Positions 45,393-53,142 of a DNA stretch of 64,000 bases are shown here, piece after piece. The notes beneath the pieces are model-generated. The model worked only from the letters and a program-made list of their open reading frames with translations. It had not been told where the DNA came from and ran no database searches. How positions within the stretch are numbered: position 1 is the stretch's first letter; the number at the start of each line of letters is the position of its first letter. The translations under genes were made by a program, and so were the position numbers. The stretch is from Mesorhizobium sp. WSM3859 (lineage in GTDB: Bacteria > Pseudomonadota > Alphaproteobacteria > Rhizobiales > Rhizobiaceae), in the NCBI RefSeq assembly GCF_002295065.1, contig NZ_NSGG01000013.1, positions 124,001 to 188,000 on the forward strand. The letters are read 5' to 3'.

Positions 45393-46772
45393 CTAGAATT
45401 GCACGGTCGCCAGCGCCGCCTCGGCTTGCGCGAACAGCCTGGCCTCGTCGAGTCCCGGGAATTCTCCCTTGGCCCAAACGACCCGGCCGTTGATCATGGT
45501 CATGTCGGTCGGCGCGCCGATGCCCACCTTGGCCAGCAGGCTCAGCGGATCATGCCTGGTGCCGACATAGTCCATGCGCCGGGTGTCGATGGCGAAGAGG
45601 TCGGCGGCCATGCCGGGCGCCAGCCTGCCGATGTCGCCGCGCCCGAGCAGCGCCGCGCCCCCGGTCGTCGCATAGCCGAGGAAATCGGCCGGCGGCGGCA
45701 CCGGATGGTCGCGCGTCGACGCCGCCAGGCATTGCAGCATGTAGGCGGAATGTATGCAGTGCATCAGGTTGGAATTGTCGTTCGAGGCGGCGCCGTCGCA
45801 GCCCAGTCCGACACTGAGCCCGAGGGCCGACATCGCCGGTATGTCGGTGATCTCGGCGCCGACGAGGTAGACCGGCTCAGGGCAATGCGAGACGCCGGTG
45901 CCGCTCGCCGCCATCTTGCGCAGCTCGTCGTGGGTCAGCTCCCAGCAATGGGCATAGAAGGCATCCGGCCCGCAGAAGCCGATCTCGGCGCAATAGTCGA
46001 CCGTGCGCAGGCCGTGACGGGCCTGCATGACCGGGCTTTCGCCCTCGCCGACATGAGTGTGCATGCGCACGTTGCGGTCGCGCGCCAACGCCACCGATTC
46101 CACGAAGGTGTCGCGATAGCAGTTGACGGGCTGGCAGGGCGCGACGACGACCTGGCGCATGCCGAAGCGACCGGTGTCATGGTAGGCGTCGATCAGCCGG
46201 GCGCAGTCGGCGATGAACTCGTCCGTCGTTTCCAGCATGGCGTCGGGGATGGTCGAGCCTTCCGATTTCGGCAGCGTGTTGCCGCCCCGTCCGGCATGGA
46301 AGCGCATGCCGAGCAGTTCGGCCGCTTCGAACTGCCGGTCGATCAGCCGTTTGCCGGCGTGCCGCGGAAAACAGTATTGATGGTCGAAAGCCGTCGTGCA
46401 GCCGTGCTTTATCAACTCCGCCATCGCCGTGACCGACGCGTGGTAGAAGCATTCCTCGGTCAGACGCGAGAAAATGGGGTAGATGCGGTCGAGCCATTCG
46501 ATGACCGACAGCTTCGTCCAGTCCAGGTCGGCGCGGTTGCGCACGAAGCATTGGAAGAAGTGATGATGGGTGTTGACGAGGCCGGGATAGACGAACCAGC
46601 CGGCGGCGTCCTGCGCGACGGTGCCGACAGGCAGTTCTCCCTTGTCGAGGCCTTCGCCGATGGCCCGTATCGCCGGGCCGTCGGTCAAGACATCGACATT
46701 GCGACGGACGCGCGGACCGTCGCCATCGTCGACGATGACCGCAGCGCAGTTCTTCAACAGATAACCCGCCAT
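45393..46772 (-). CDS. Guanine/8-oxoguanine-deaminase-like amidohydrolase
   Basis: This 459-residue metal-dependent hydrolase of the ATZ/TRZ/guanine deaminase group shows NTHHHFF (metal HxH), HTHVGEGE (metal His plus catalytic Glu), GVSHCPEP and GLGCDGAASND (metal Asp). The family removes amino or chloro groups from purines, pterins and s-triazines. NTHHHFFQ at the metal site and VVAPCQPV recall 8-oxoguanine deaminases. The ATG at 46772 lies one base after the GST stop. Context (purine-type importer, oxygenase) supports a heterocycle-deaminating step; the exact substrate is not known. Confidence 0.88.
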   Translation of the reverse strand: MAGYLLKNCAAVIVDDGDGPRVRRNVDVLTDGPAIRAIGEGLDKGELPVGTVAQDAAGWFVYPGLVNTHHHFFQCFVRNRADLDWTKLSVIEWLDRIYPIFSRLTEECFYHASVTAMAELIKHGCTTAFDHQYCFPRHAGKRLIDRQFEAAELLGMRFHAGRGGNTLPKSEGSTIPDAMLETTDEFIADCARLIDAYHDTGRFGMRQVVVAPCQPVNCYRDTFVESVALARDRNVRMHTHVGEGESPVMQARHGLRTVDYCAEIGFCGPDAFYAHCWELTHDELRKMAASGTGVSHCPEPVYLVGAEITDIPAMSALGLSVGLGCDGAASNDNSNLMHCIHSAYMLQCLAASTRDHPVPPPADFLGYATTGGAALLGRGDIGRLAPGMAADLFAIDTRRMDYVGTRHDPLSLLAKVGIGAPTDMTMINGRVVWAKGEFPGLDEARLFAQAEAALATVQF

Positions 46773-46773
46773 G

Positions 46774-47433
46774 TCAGGCTTCGCCGCCTTCGAGGACGGG
46801 CTCGGGTTTGAGCTCGTGCAGCCGGTGGATGCCGGGCATCTCGATGAAACCGTCGATGGCGCGGATCGCCCGCGACCATAGCCGGATCGCCGGATAGGGA
46901 TCGAGCGAAACGCCGCCGTCGGGCGCCAGCGCGACATAGGGAAAGCAGGCGATATCGGCGACCGTCGGCCGGTCCGACGCAAGGAAGCACTGGCCGCGGA
47001 TGCGCTGTTCGACGAGGCCGGCTTCCAGTTCCCGCAGGGCCGCCGTGGCCTGCGCGCGAAGCACATCGATATTGCCCGGACGCAGCAGCATCTCGTGCAG
47101 GCGCGCCGCTCCCAGGCTGGCAGTCAGCCGATGCGAGAAGGAGAGCCATTGCTGGACGCTCGCCGCCGGTCCGGCCGCATCGTTGCCAAGCCATTGCGGC
47201 GCCGCCTTCGCGGCCAGATAGACCAGCATGGCCGAGGATTCGGTAAGGACGAGGTCGCCATCCTCCAGAATGGGGATCGAGCCCGCCGGGTTGAGCGCCA
47301 GGAGTTCGGGGCCGCGATGCTCGGCGCCGGGATGGAAGTCGACGGGGCGGATGTCGAGCGCCACACCGGTCAGCGCCGCCATCAGGCGCACCTTGTAGCA
47401 GCTCGGTGACAGCACGTAGTCGTAGAGCTTCAT
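46774..47433 (-). CDS. Glutathione S-transferase-like protein, possible oxygenase partner
   Basis: This 219-residue protein has a thioredoxin-like N-terminal domain (LSPSCYKVRL, GSIPILEDGDLVLTESSAML) and an all-helical GST C-terminal domain. It is soluble and cytoplasmic. The start overlaps the oxygenase stop (ATGA). In caffeine-degrading Pseudomonas, NdmE is a GST homologue needed structurally by the Rieske-less oxygenase NdmC; the same neighbour arrangement here suggests a similar role rather than detoxification. The family call is firm, the role inferred. Confidence 0.88.
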   Translation of the reverse strand: MKLYDYVLSPSCYKVRLMAALTGVALDIRPVDFHPGAEHRGPELLALNPAGSIPILEDGDLVLTESSAMLVYLAAKAAPQWLGNDAAGPAASVQQWLSFSHRLTASLGAARLHEMLLRPGNIDVLRAQATAALRELEAGLVEQRIRGQCFLASDRPTVADIACFPYVALAPDGGVSLDPYPAIRLWSRAIRAIDGFIEMPGIHRLHELKPEPVLEGGEA

Positions 47434-48275
47434 TGCGCCACCAGTTGCGCGCCGTAGGTGTAGCCATGGCGTTTCAGCCAGCGCCTGTAGGCAACCGAAG
47501 TCAGGTCGGCCCGCGTGGGAATCTCCATGCCGGGATCGAGCGGCAGCAGCCCCGGGATCTGGTTTTCAAGGATCGAGCGGTCCTGGACGAAGATCGTCTG
47601 CTGGAAATGGATCAGGTCCGTCATCGGCGTTTCGTCGTCGAACAGCGCCATCCATGGCCAGACGTCGCACAGGTCTTCGGCAAGCGGCTGCACGAAAAGG
47701 GTGATGACGTCCCATTCACCCGGGCGCGGCGGGCAGGTCTTATAGAGGATCGAGCAGGTCGGCGCGGGCACGCGATACATGTATTGCGTGGTGATGCCAC
47801 CTTCCGCCGACTTGGCGGCCTGCGGCTGGTAGAACTGCACCTGGGTCGCCCAGACCTCGTCTTCGTCCTCGCGGATCTCGACCTTGTAGTTCTGCACCTC
47901 CGTATGCGGCTCGGCTCCCAATATGTCGGTATGGACGAACGGAAAATGCGCGATGTCCAGGAAGTTCTCCACCGCGCGCAGCGGCGAGCAGCGCACGCGC
48001 ACCACCCCGACATCGACGAGCCGGCGGCCGGGCTGGTCGGCCTCGGGGATCGCAAACAGCGGCTTTTGCGGATCGCCGAGCGACGCCCAGACATGGCCAT
48101 AGCGGATACAGGCGGGCAGAACACGTCCGTTGCCGCCGGTGACCTCGGCGTTCCCGTCCTCGCCGAGCCTCACCTCGATCGGCTCGCCCATGAGGGCGGT
48201 CTTGCGTCCATGCGCATCAAGCTGGCTGGCAAGGCCGACCGGATACCATTCGTCGATCATCGCGTTGCGGGTCAT
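47430..48275 (-). CDS. Rieske-type oxygenase catalytic subunit lacking the Rieske cluster
   Basis: This 281-residue protein begins like a Rieske oxygenase (DEWYPVGLASQL) and ends with the mononuclear iron catalytic domain. ENFLDIAHFPFVH supplies D107, H110 and H115, and D232 (VQDRSILENQ) is the likely third iron ligand. The stretch that should hold CxH and CxxH is missing: the protein passes from GEPIEVRLG directly to RYGHVWASLGDP. It therefore cannot bind its own [2Fe-2S] cluster. The upstream gene encodes a separate Rieske protein and overlaps it by four bases. This division matches NdmC (7-methylxanthine demethylase) and its Rieske donor. Confidence 0.88.
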   Translation of the reverse strand: MTRNAMIDEWYPVGLASQLDAHGRKTALMGEPIEVRLGEDGNAEVTGGNGRVLPACIRYGHVWASLGDPQKPLFAIPEADQPGRRLVDVGVVRVRCSPLRAVENFLDIAHFPFVHTDILGAEPHTEVQNYKVEIREDEDEVWATQVQFYQPQAAKSAEGGITTQYMYRVPAPTCSILYKTCPPRPGEWDVITLFVQPLAEDLCDVWPWMALFDDETPMTDLIHFQQTIFVQDRSILENQIPGLLPLDPGMEIPTRADLTSVAYRRWLKRHGYTYGAQLVAQ

Positions 48276-48922
48276 CGGGCGGTCCCGCTGGCCGCAACCT
48301 GCTCGGCCGCCCGCCGCAGCGCCTCGGCGGCCCTCGACGCGGCGATACGCTCGCTCGGATTGCTGTCCTCGTCCACCAGAACATGCATCAGCGTCCGCGC
48401 TTTGCCTTTGGAAGCAAGAAGCAGCCGCACGGTGCGGCCATCATGCGTGTAGTCGAGCAGGCCTTCGCCGGCCTTCGTCCCTGCGGCCGACTCCAGCGCG
48501 GCGACGTCGGCCTCCACCACCATTGAGCGCAGGGGGATAACGCCGTCGAACCGTGGCGGCCCGGCGGCGGGTTCGCCAACCGGAATCCAGATGATGCCCC
48601 CGCCATCCTCGACGGGCTGTGTCGCGACACGGATCGTGTCAGGCGGCGTCAGCGCCGGATGGGCCGGAATGCGCAGGCAGTTTCCCGCCTGGGCATAGCT
48701 CCAGCCGTGATAGATGCAGGATAGGGTCTCACCGCGCACGAAGCCGTGGGAGAGGCGCATGCCGCGATGAGGGCATCTGTCGGCAAAGGCCGCTGCGCGG
48801 CCGGAGCGGCTTCGCCAAAGGGCAATCGGCCCGGCTGGGGATTGCGCTGGCATCACGGTTCCCGCCGGCAAGTCATCAGAGAGGGCAACAGGCATCCAAG
48901 AGCCGGTCGAGTAGGGAGGCAT
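48272..48922 (-). CDS. Stand-alone Rieske [2Fe-2S] protein, electron donor to the split oxygenase
   Basis: This 216-residue protein has a complete Rieske domain in its first ~115 residues, with ligands C50 and H52 (RCPHRG) and C69 and H72 (CIYHGWSY). The C-terminal ~95 residues have no catalytic iron motif or FMN/NADH or plant-ferredoxin signature, so a reductase must be encoded elsewhere. It is the first gene of the eight-gene operon. The ATG at 48922 has only a weak ribosome site; starting at 48895 (MPVALSDD) would leave the cluster intact. Confidence 0.88.
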   Translation of the reverse strand: MPPYSTGSWMPVALSDDLPAGTVMPAQSPAGPIALWRSRSGRAAAFADRCPHRGMRLSHGFVRGETLSCIYHGWSYAQAGNCLRIPAHPALTPPDTIRVATQPVEDGGGIIWIPVGEPAAGPPRFDGVIPLRSMVVEADVAALESAAGTKAGEGLLDYTHDGRTVRLLLASKGKARTLMHVLVDEDSNPSERIAASRAAEALRRAAEQVAASGTAR

Positions 48923-49081
48923 ACATCAACTTTCAAACGACACCAGCATGTTCCCGGGCGCGGCCTAGCGGTCAAGGACATGCTAAAAGACCCGGTCACG
49001 TTTGCACAACATTTCCTCACTGGCAACAATGCCCAAAAAAGGTGCATGTCACCCTGGTAGGGAGACCAGCGACTGGAAAAC

Positions 49082-49351
49082 CTAGCCCGATTCGCCCTCT
49101 ATCGGCGCCCGCCGGATGGCCTCGACCCAGACATCGATTGGTCCAAGAGAGCACCCCATCTCCATCATGTCGATGAGCTCGACCGGCCCGGCAATGTCGA
49201 GTTCGATGCGGTCGGGACCGGCAACGCATATGGCCTGTGCGAGCCCGAGCTTGGCGGCATGACGCTCTATCCACGGAAGGAAGGATGCCGCCTTGACATC
49301 GCCGAGGATCGTCATGCGCTCCCGCCAGGAATGGTGATTTTGCTCGCTCAT
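49082..49351 (-). CDS. Degenerate acylphosphatase-like protein
   Basis: This 89-residue protein has the size and pattern of an acylphosphatase (ASFLPWIERHAAKLGL, DRIELDIAGPVELIDMMEMGC, GPIDVWVEAI). The family's GxVQGVxFR loop reads GDVKAASFL here, so the phosphate-binding arginine is gone, and the catalytic Asn of VxN is also not seen. It is likely inactive as an acylphosphatase. The ATG at 49351 follows GAGG. The gene stands alone upstream of the Rieske operon; whether the 159-base gap to 48922 holds that operon's promoter is not clear. Confidence 0.55.
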   Translation of the reverse strand: MSEQNHHSWRERMTILGDVKAASFLPWIERHAAKLGLAQAICVAGPDRIELDIAGPVELIDMMEMGCSLGPIDVWVEAIRRAPIEGESG

Positions 49352-49541
49352 AGAAAACCTCGGCAATGAAACAGATATCCATTTATCTGCATTATGCTCA
49401 ATCGCTGAAGCACCTGACCAAGCGCTATGAACAGGCTGTGGTGCGCGTCTTGCAATCCCTCAATCCTCTATGACGTCCGCAAATTTTCTTCTGTGAGCAT
49501 CGCGCCAACGGGCTGACGCTGATCGGGCGATAGGAGCGATA

Positions 49542-50165
49542 TCAATTCCCGGAAGGCACGCCGACATAATTCTGCGTCTTGAAGAGTCCGGCCAGATGGG
49601 CGGCGTTGGAGGCCGCCATCTTGATCATGCCGACGACTTTCTGCGGTGTCCCGGGAAGATCGACGAAGTTGACGTCGCCCATCGCTTCTCCGACCCAGTA
49701 CACGCCGCCATTGGCGGGAACGGTGAACCCGACATCGTTGAGCGCCTGATAGCACTCGGCATGGCAGTGATGTGCGCCATCCTCATTGCCGACGATCGCC
49801 ACCAGCGCGACCTTGCCGGCAGCCGGCATGCGTCCGCTGTCGTCGGTCTCGGACAGGAAAGCGTCCATCCGCTCCATCACGCGCTTGGCAACGCTGGACG
49901 GCTGCCCCATCCAGATTGGCAGGCCAAGGATGAAGATGTCGGCGGCCGGGATCTTTTTGCGCAGCTTCGGCCAGTCGTCGCCTTCGCCCATGTCGGAGAG
50001 CACGCCTGGCTTGATGTTGTGGGCGAGCGCACGTGCCGTTTCGCATTCGATGTCATGTGTCGCCAAGGCCTCGGTCAACTCAGCAAGCATTCGATCGGTG
50101 GAGGACTCCTCGCCGTCCCGAGGCATCTTAAGTGTGCAATTCAAAGCGAAAGCGTTGAGCGGCAT
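49542..50165 (-). CDS. Flavodoxin-like NAD(P)H-dependent oxidoreductase
   Basis: This 207-residue protein has a flavodoxin-like fold: N-terminal beta strand LNAFALNCTLK with an FMN phosphate-binding region, ADIFILGLPIWMGQPSS and VGNEDGAHHCHAECYQALNDVGF. It belongs to the NADPH-dependent FMN reductase/flavodoxin family. The ATG at 50165 (MPLNAF) fits the family start. It is transcribed toward the Rieske operon but separated from it by 190 bases and the acylphosphatase-like gene, so a role as the missing reductase is possible but unproven. Confidence 0.8.
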   Translation of the reverse strand: MPLNAFALNCTLKMPRDGEESSTDRMLAELTEALATHDIECETARALAHNIKPGVLSDMGEGDDWPKLRKKIPAADIFILGLPIWMGQPSSVAKRVMERMDAFLSETDDSGRMPAAGKVALVAIVGNEDGAHHCHAECYQALNDVGFTVPANGGVYWVGEAMGDVNFVDLPGTPQKVVGMIKMAASNAAHLAGLFKTQNYVGVPSGN

Positions 50166-50401
50166 CGAAACTTCCCGGCTGAATCTGGTGACCAACGCGG
50201 AGGGTCGACACTGGTTGCCTCTCTCTATGCAACAACCATCCGGAAAGGGTCAGGTGTTTCATTGGCGGGATCGGCTCGGCCAGAACGCCGTCGCGACCTC
50301 AGGCGCCTTTGGGCGCCGGTTCGATTCCGGTTGACGGAGTCGAGTTCGTTGCAGCCAAGCTATGGAAACGAAAGCCAGAACGCTGAGTCTTTTAAAGCTG
50401 T

Positions 50402-50477
<76 letters not shown>

Positions 50478-50670
50478 CTGCGCCGGCTAACGGGAACCGC
50501 CCGCCGGATTTCAAGGAAGCGCCGCGGCCCCTTGAAAGCGCGTGGGTTATAGCACGGGAATCCTGGCTGTCCAGCGCCTAAGGAGCGATTTTCCGGGCAA
50601 TTGTCGCAGGCGCGTGATGAGGTTCGAACGAAGCAGTCGCGCTTGCCGGCAAAGCCGGGATCTGATTGCC

Positions 50671-50698
50671 CGCAACCGCCGTGGAACGGCGGCTTGCG
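50671..50698 (-). terminator. Hairpin downstream of yacG
   Basis: A stem of about 12 bp (CGCAA-CGCCGT with ACGGCG-TTGCG, loop GGA, one mismatch) lies eight bases past the yacG stop on the transcribed strand. It has no T tract, so it may be a Rho-dependent or mRNA-stabilising element. Confidence 0.4.
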
Positions 50699-50706
50699 GC
50701 TCGCGC

Positions 50707-50928
50707 TCAGCCCTCGTCCTTGGGCGCGGGTCCCGGCTTCGGGCTGTCCTCGTCTTCCTCTTCGCCGTCACGTCCGGGTATGACATAGGCGCCCTTCAGC
50801 CAGCGATTGAGGTCAATGTCCTTGCAGCGCGCCGAGCAGAACGGATAGTGCTCGCGCGAGGAAGGTTTTCCGCACTCGGGGCAGGGCCGCTTCGGCCGAA
50901 GCGGTGTCACCTTGTCGTCCAGGCTCAT
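50707..50928 (-). CDS. yacG: DNA gyrase inhibitor YacG (zinc-binding)
   Basis: This 73-residue protein has a four-cysteine zinc site: C16 and C19 (CPECG), C31 and C35 (CSARC), followed by DLNRWLKGAYVIP. YacG binds GyrB and inhibits gyrase in E. coli. The acidic tail EEEDED is normal for rhizobial homologues. The ATG overlaps the maf stop (ATGA). Confidence 0.93.
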   Translation of the reverse strand: MSLDDKVTPLRPKRPCPECGKPSSREHYPFCSARCKDIDLNRWLKGAYVIPGRDGEEEDEDSPKPGPAPKDEG

Positions 50929-51551
50929 GAGCGTGAGGCGTGCCAGTTCCGGTGCGCCTTGAACCCTTCGCCCGAAAGCAAAGCGACACTTTCATAAAGC
51001 GGAAGGCCGACCACATTGGTGTAGGAGCCGACCAGCTTGACGACGAAGGACCCGGCCAGGCCTTGCACGGCGTAGCCGCCGGCCTTGCCGCGCCATTCGC
51101 CGGAGGCGACATAGGCGTCGATCTCCTCGCGCGGCAGCCGCTTGAAGCGCACCCTGGTCTCCACCAGCCGCTGGCGCAGCTTGCCGCCCGGCGTGATCAG
51201 GCAGACGCCGGAATAGACGCGGTGCGAACGGCCGGAGAGCAGGCCGAGGCAATTGATGGCGTCGTCGATCGTCTCGGCCTTGGGCAGAATGCGCCGCCCC
51301 ACCGCCACCACCGTGTCGGCGGCGAGGATAAAGGCGGGCGCGTAATCTTCCTCGCTTTTCAGCGAGGCCAGCGCCTTCTCGGCTTTGTCCTTGGACAGGC
51401 GCTTGGCCAGCGAACGCGGATGCTCGGCGCGCTGCGGCGTTTCGTCGACATCGGCGGGCAGCACCCGGTCCGGCTCGATGCCGGCCTGCTGCAGCAATTC
51501 GATGCGGCGCGGCGAACCCGAGGCAAGCACGAGCTTCTGCAGGATGCTCAT
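50925..51551 (-). CDS. maf: Maf-like nucleoside triphosphate pyrophosphatase
   Basis: This 208-residue Maf family protein has the N-terminal LVLASGSPRRIELLQQAGI, DVDET and the catalytic AADTVV. These house-cleaning enzymes hydrolyse modified dTTP/UTP/CTP-type nucleotides. The gene lies 19 bases after infA and overlaps yacG. Confidence 0.93.
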   Translation of the reverse strand: MSILQKLVLASGSPRRIELLQQAGIEPDRVLPADVDETPQRAEHPRSLAKRLSKDKAEKALASLKSEEDYAPAFILAADTVVAVGRRILPKAETIDDAINCLGLLSGRSHRVYSGVCLITPGGKLRQRLVETRVRFKRLPREEIDAYVASGEWRGKAGGYAVQGLAGSFVVKLVGSYTNVVGLPLYESVALLSGEGFKAHRNWHASRS

Positions 51552-51570
51552 CGCGCTTGACGCCGATTTG

Positions 51571-51789
51571 CTACTTGAAACGGTAGGTGATGCGGCCCTT
51601 GGTCAGGTCGTAAGGCGTCATCTCGACCAGGACCTTGTCACCGGTCAGCACGCGAATGCGGTTCTTGCGCATGCGGCCGGCCGTGTGGGCGATGATTTCA
51701 TGTTCGTTTTCGAGCTTCACGCGAAACATCGCATTGGGCAGCAGTTCGGTGACCACACCTGGAAACTCGAGGACTTCTTCCTTCGGCAT
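51571..51789 (-). CDS. infA: Translation initiation factor IF-1
   Basis: This 72-residue S1/OB-fold protein ([20 protein letters not shown] ... [18 protein letters not shown]) has the exact length and conserved end of alphaproteobacterial IF-1. It lies 87 bases after the phosphatase stop; that spacer may hold its own promoter. Confidence 0.98.
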
Positions 51790-51876
51790 TCGATACCTTT
51801 GCTTGGATGGGCGTTCCAGGACTCGGCTGGAAATTGCGGCGGAACCTATATGATAATCGTCCGCTTGTGAACACGC

Positions 51877-52326
51877 TTAATCTGTCGCGTTTTTAGCCTT
51901 CGGAGGCAGGAAACGTCGGCTTATGCGCGCCTTCAGCCGCTCGCGCACATCGCGATAGGCCGCCATGATGTGTTCTCGGCTGCCGCCAGTGTCGGTCGGG
52001 TCGGGCATCGGCCAGTATTCGACCTCGACGGCGAGGGAGCGGGTGAGCTCGAGCGCGGCGTGGTGCGCCTCCGGCGCCAGGGTCACGATCAGGTCGAAAT
52101 AATCATCCTCCAGATCCTCCAGCGTCCGGGGCTGGCGCTCGCCAAGCGACAGGCTGTCCTCGGCAAGCACCGCGTCGACGAACGGGTCGCGCTCGCCGGC
52201 GCGCACGCCGGCTGAAGCGACGAAGGTGGTGGCGGGCAGCATGCGGCGCGCCAGTTGCTCCGCGATCGGCGAGCGTACGGCGTTCATGCCGCACAAAAAC
52301 AGGATCGAGTGGGGCAGGGCGGGCAC
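51877..52326 (-). CDS. Low-molecular-weight phosphotyrosine phosphatase / arsenate-reductase-like protein
   Basis: This protein of about 149 residues has the active loop CGMNAVRS (CX5R-S) at positions 12-19 and the late DPTD motif, the full set for LMW-PTP. It is a conserved neighbour of infA and UPF0262 in Rhizobiales. The start is uncertain. GTG at 52326 gives a normal-length enzyme but has no clear ribosome site, because the upstream DNA is the 57-bp repeat array. The frame stays open through all five repeats to 52611, which would add up to 95 residues of repeated sequence. Confidence 0.85.
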   Translation of the reverse strand: MPALPHSILFLCGMNAVRSPIAEQLARRMLPATTFVASAGVRAGERDPFVDAVLAEDSLSLGERQPRTLEDLEDDYFDLIVTLAPEAHHAALELTRSLAVEVEYWPMPDPTDTGGSREHIMAAYRDVRERLKARISRRFLPPKAKNATD

Positions 52327-52328
52327 TA

Positions 52329-52613
52329 GAGCATGATCCCAAAAAGTGGGAACCGGTTTTTGGGAAAGATCATTCTCCAACAAAAGACCATGATCCCGAA
52401 AAGTGGGAACCGGTTTTCGGACAAGATCATGCTCCAACAAAAGAGCATGACCCCAAAAAGTGGGAACCGGTTTTTGGGAAAGATCATGCTCCAACAAAAG
52501 ACCATGATCCCGAAAAGTGGGAACCGGTTCTTGGAAAAGATCATGCTCCAACAAAAGACCATGATCCCGAAAAGTGGGAACCGGTTCTTGGAAAAGATCA
52601 TGCTCCGACAAAG
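52329..52613. repeat. Tandem array of five 57-bp palindromic repeats
   Basis: Five near-identical units start at 52329, 52386, 52443, 52500 and 52557. Each contains a GAGCATGATC ... GATCATGCTC inverted repeat around a core GTGGGAACCGGTT. The unit length is a multiple of three and has no stop in several frames, so open frames run through the array on both strands. A single related copy lies at 54919-54967. The array occupies the gap between UPF0262 and the phosphatase gene. Confidence 0.95.
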
Positions 52614-52618
52614 AGCTG

Positions 52619-52655
52619 GATCAGGATGGTGTTTCAACGAAACATCATCCCGATC
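52619..52655 (-). terminator. Imperfect 17-bp hairpin at the UPF0262 stop
   Basis: Arms 52619-52635 and 52639-52655 pair with two mismatches around the loop AAC. The hairpin touches the last base of the UPF0262 stop codon. It may end or stabilise the hisD-UPF0262 transcript, or be one more palindromic repeat family. Confidence 0.5.
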
Positions 52656-53140
52656 TAGCCCCGCCAGTGCAGCACGCAGACCAGCGTGAACAGCCGGCGC
52701 GCCGTGTCGAAATCGATCTCGATCTTGCCGGCGAGCCGGTCCATCAAGGTCTGCGAGCCTTCGTTGTGCAGGCCGCGCCGGCCCATGTCGATCGCCTCGA
52801 TATGGCTCGGCGTCGAGGAGCGGATGGCCTCGTAGTAGCTCTCGCAGATCAGATAATAGTCCTTGACGATGCGCCTGAGGGGCGTCAGCGACAGGATGTG
52901 GGTGACCACCTCGGCGCCGTTCTCGCGGCTGACGGCAAAGACCAGGCGCGACTCAGCCAGCGACAGCTTGAGCTTGTAGGGACCGGCGCCGTCGTCGTTG
53001 ACCGGCTTGAAACTGTTTTCCTCGATGAGGTCGAAGATCGCGACCGCCCGCTCGTGCTCGACATCGGGCGTCGAACGTCCGATCGATTCGTCGAGCTCGA
53101 CGTCGATCAGCCTGTCGCGGGGTTGGTCGCGGCCGGACAT
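52655..53140 (-). CDS. UPF0262 family protein
   Basis: This 161-residue conserved alphaproteobacterial protein (ERAVAIFDLIEENSF, RRIVKDYYLICESYYEAIR, IEAIDMGRRGLHNEGS) is always near hisD. The function is unknown. It starts two bases after the hisD stop and is cytoplasmic with no membrane segment. Confidence 0.92.
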   Translation of the reverse strand: MSGRDQPRDRLIDVELDESIGRSTPDVEHERAVAIFDLIEENSFKPVNDDGAGPYKLKLSLAESRLVFAVSRENGAEVVTHILSLTPLRRIVKDYYLICESYYEAIRSSTPSHIEAIDMGRRGLHNEGSQTLMDRLAGKIEIDFDTARRLFTLVCVLHWRG

Positions 53141-53142
53141 CG

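Noticed and set aside
46754..47467. Second minus-strand frame over the GST gene
   Set aside because: It is the same DNA in another frame. The GST frame has clear thioredoxin-fold and helical-domain motifs and coupled start and stop.
50299..50340. tRNA-like T-arm (GCCGGTTCGATTCCGGT) near tRNA-Phe
   Set aside because: A T-arm and a nearby GC-rich hairpin can be drawn, but no matching 5' acceptor strand, D-arm or anticodon arm is found. It could at most be a tRNA fragment; chance is as likely.
52329..52613. Repeat array considered as a CRISPR
   Set aside because: The units are contiguous 57-bp near-identical palindromic elements with no variable spacers, and no cas gene is nearby.
52333..52689. 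Plus-strand open frame through the 57-bp repeats
   Set aside because: The repeat unit is free of stops in several frames, so open frames here are a by-product. There is no ribosome site or family match.
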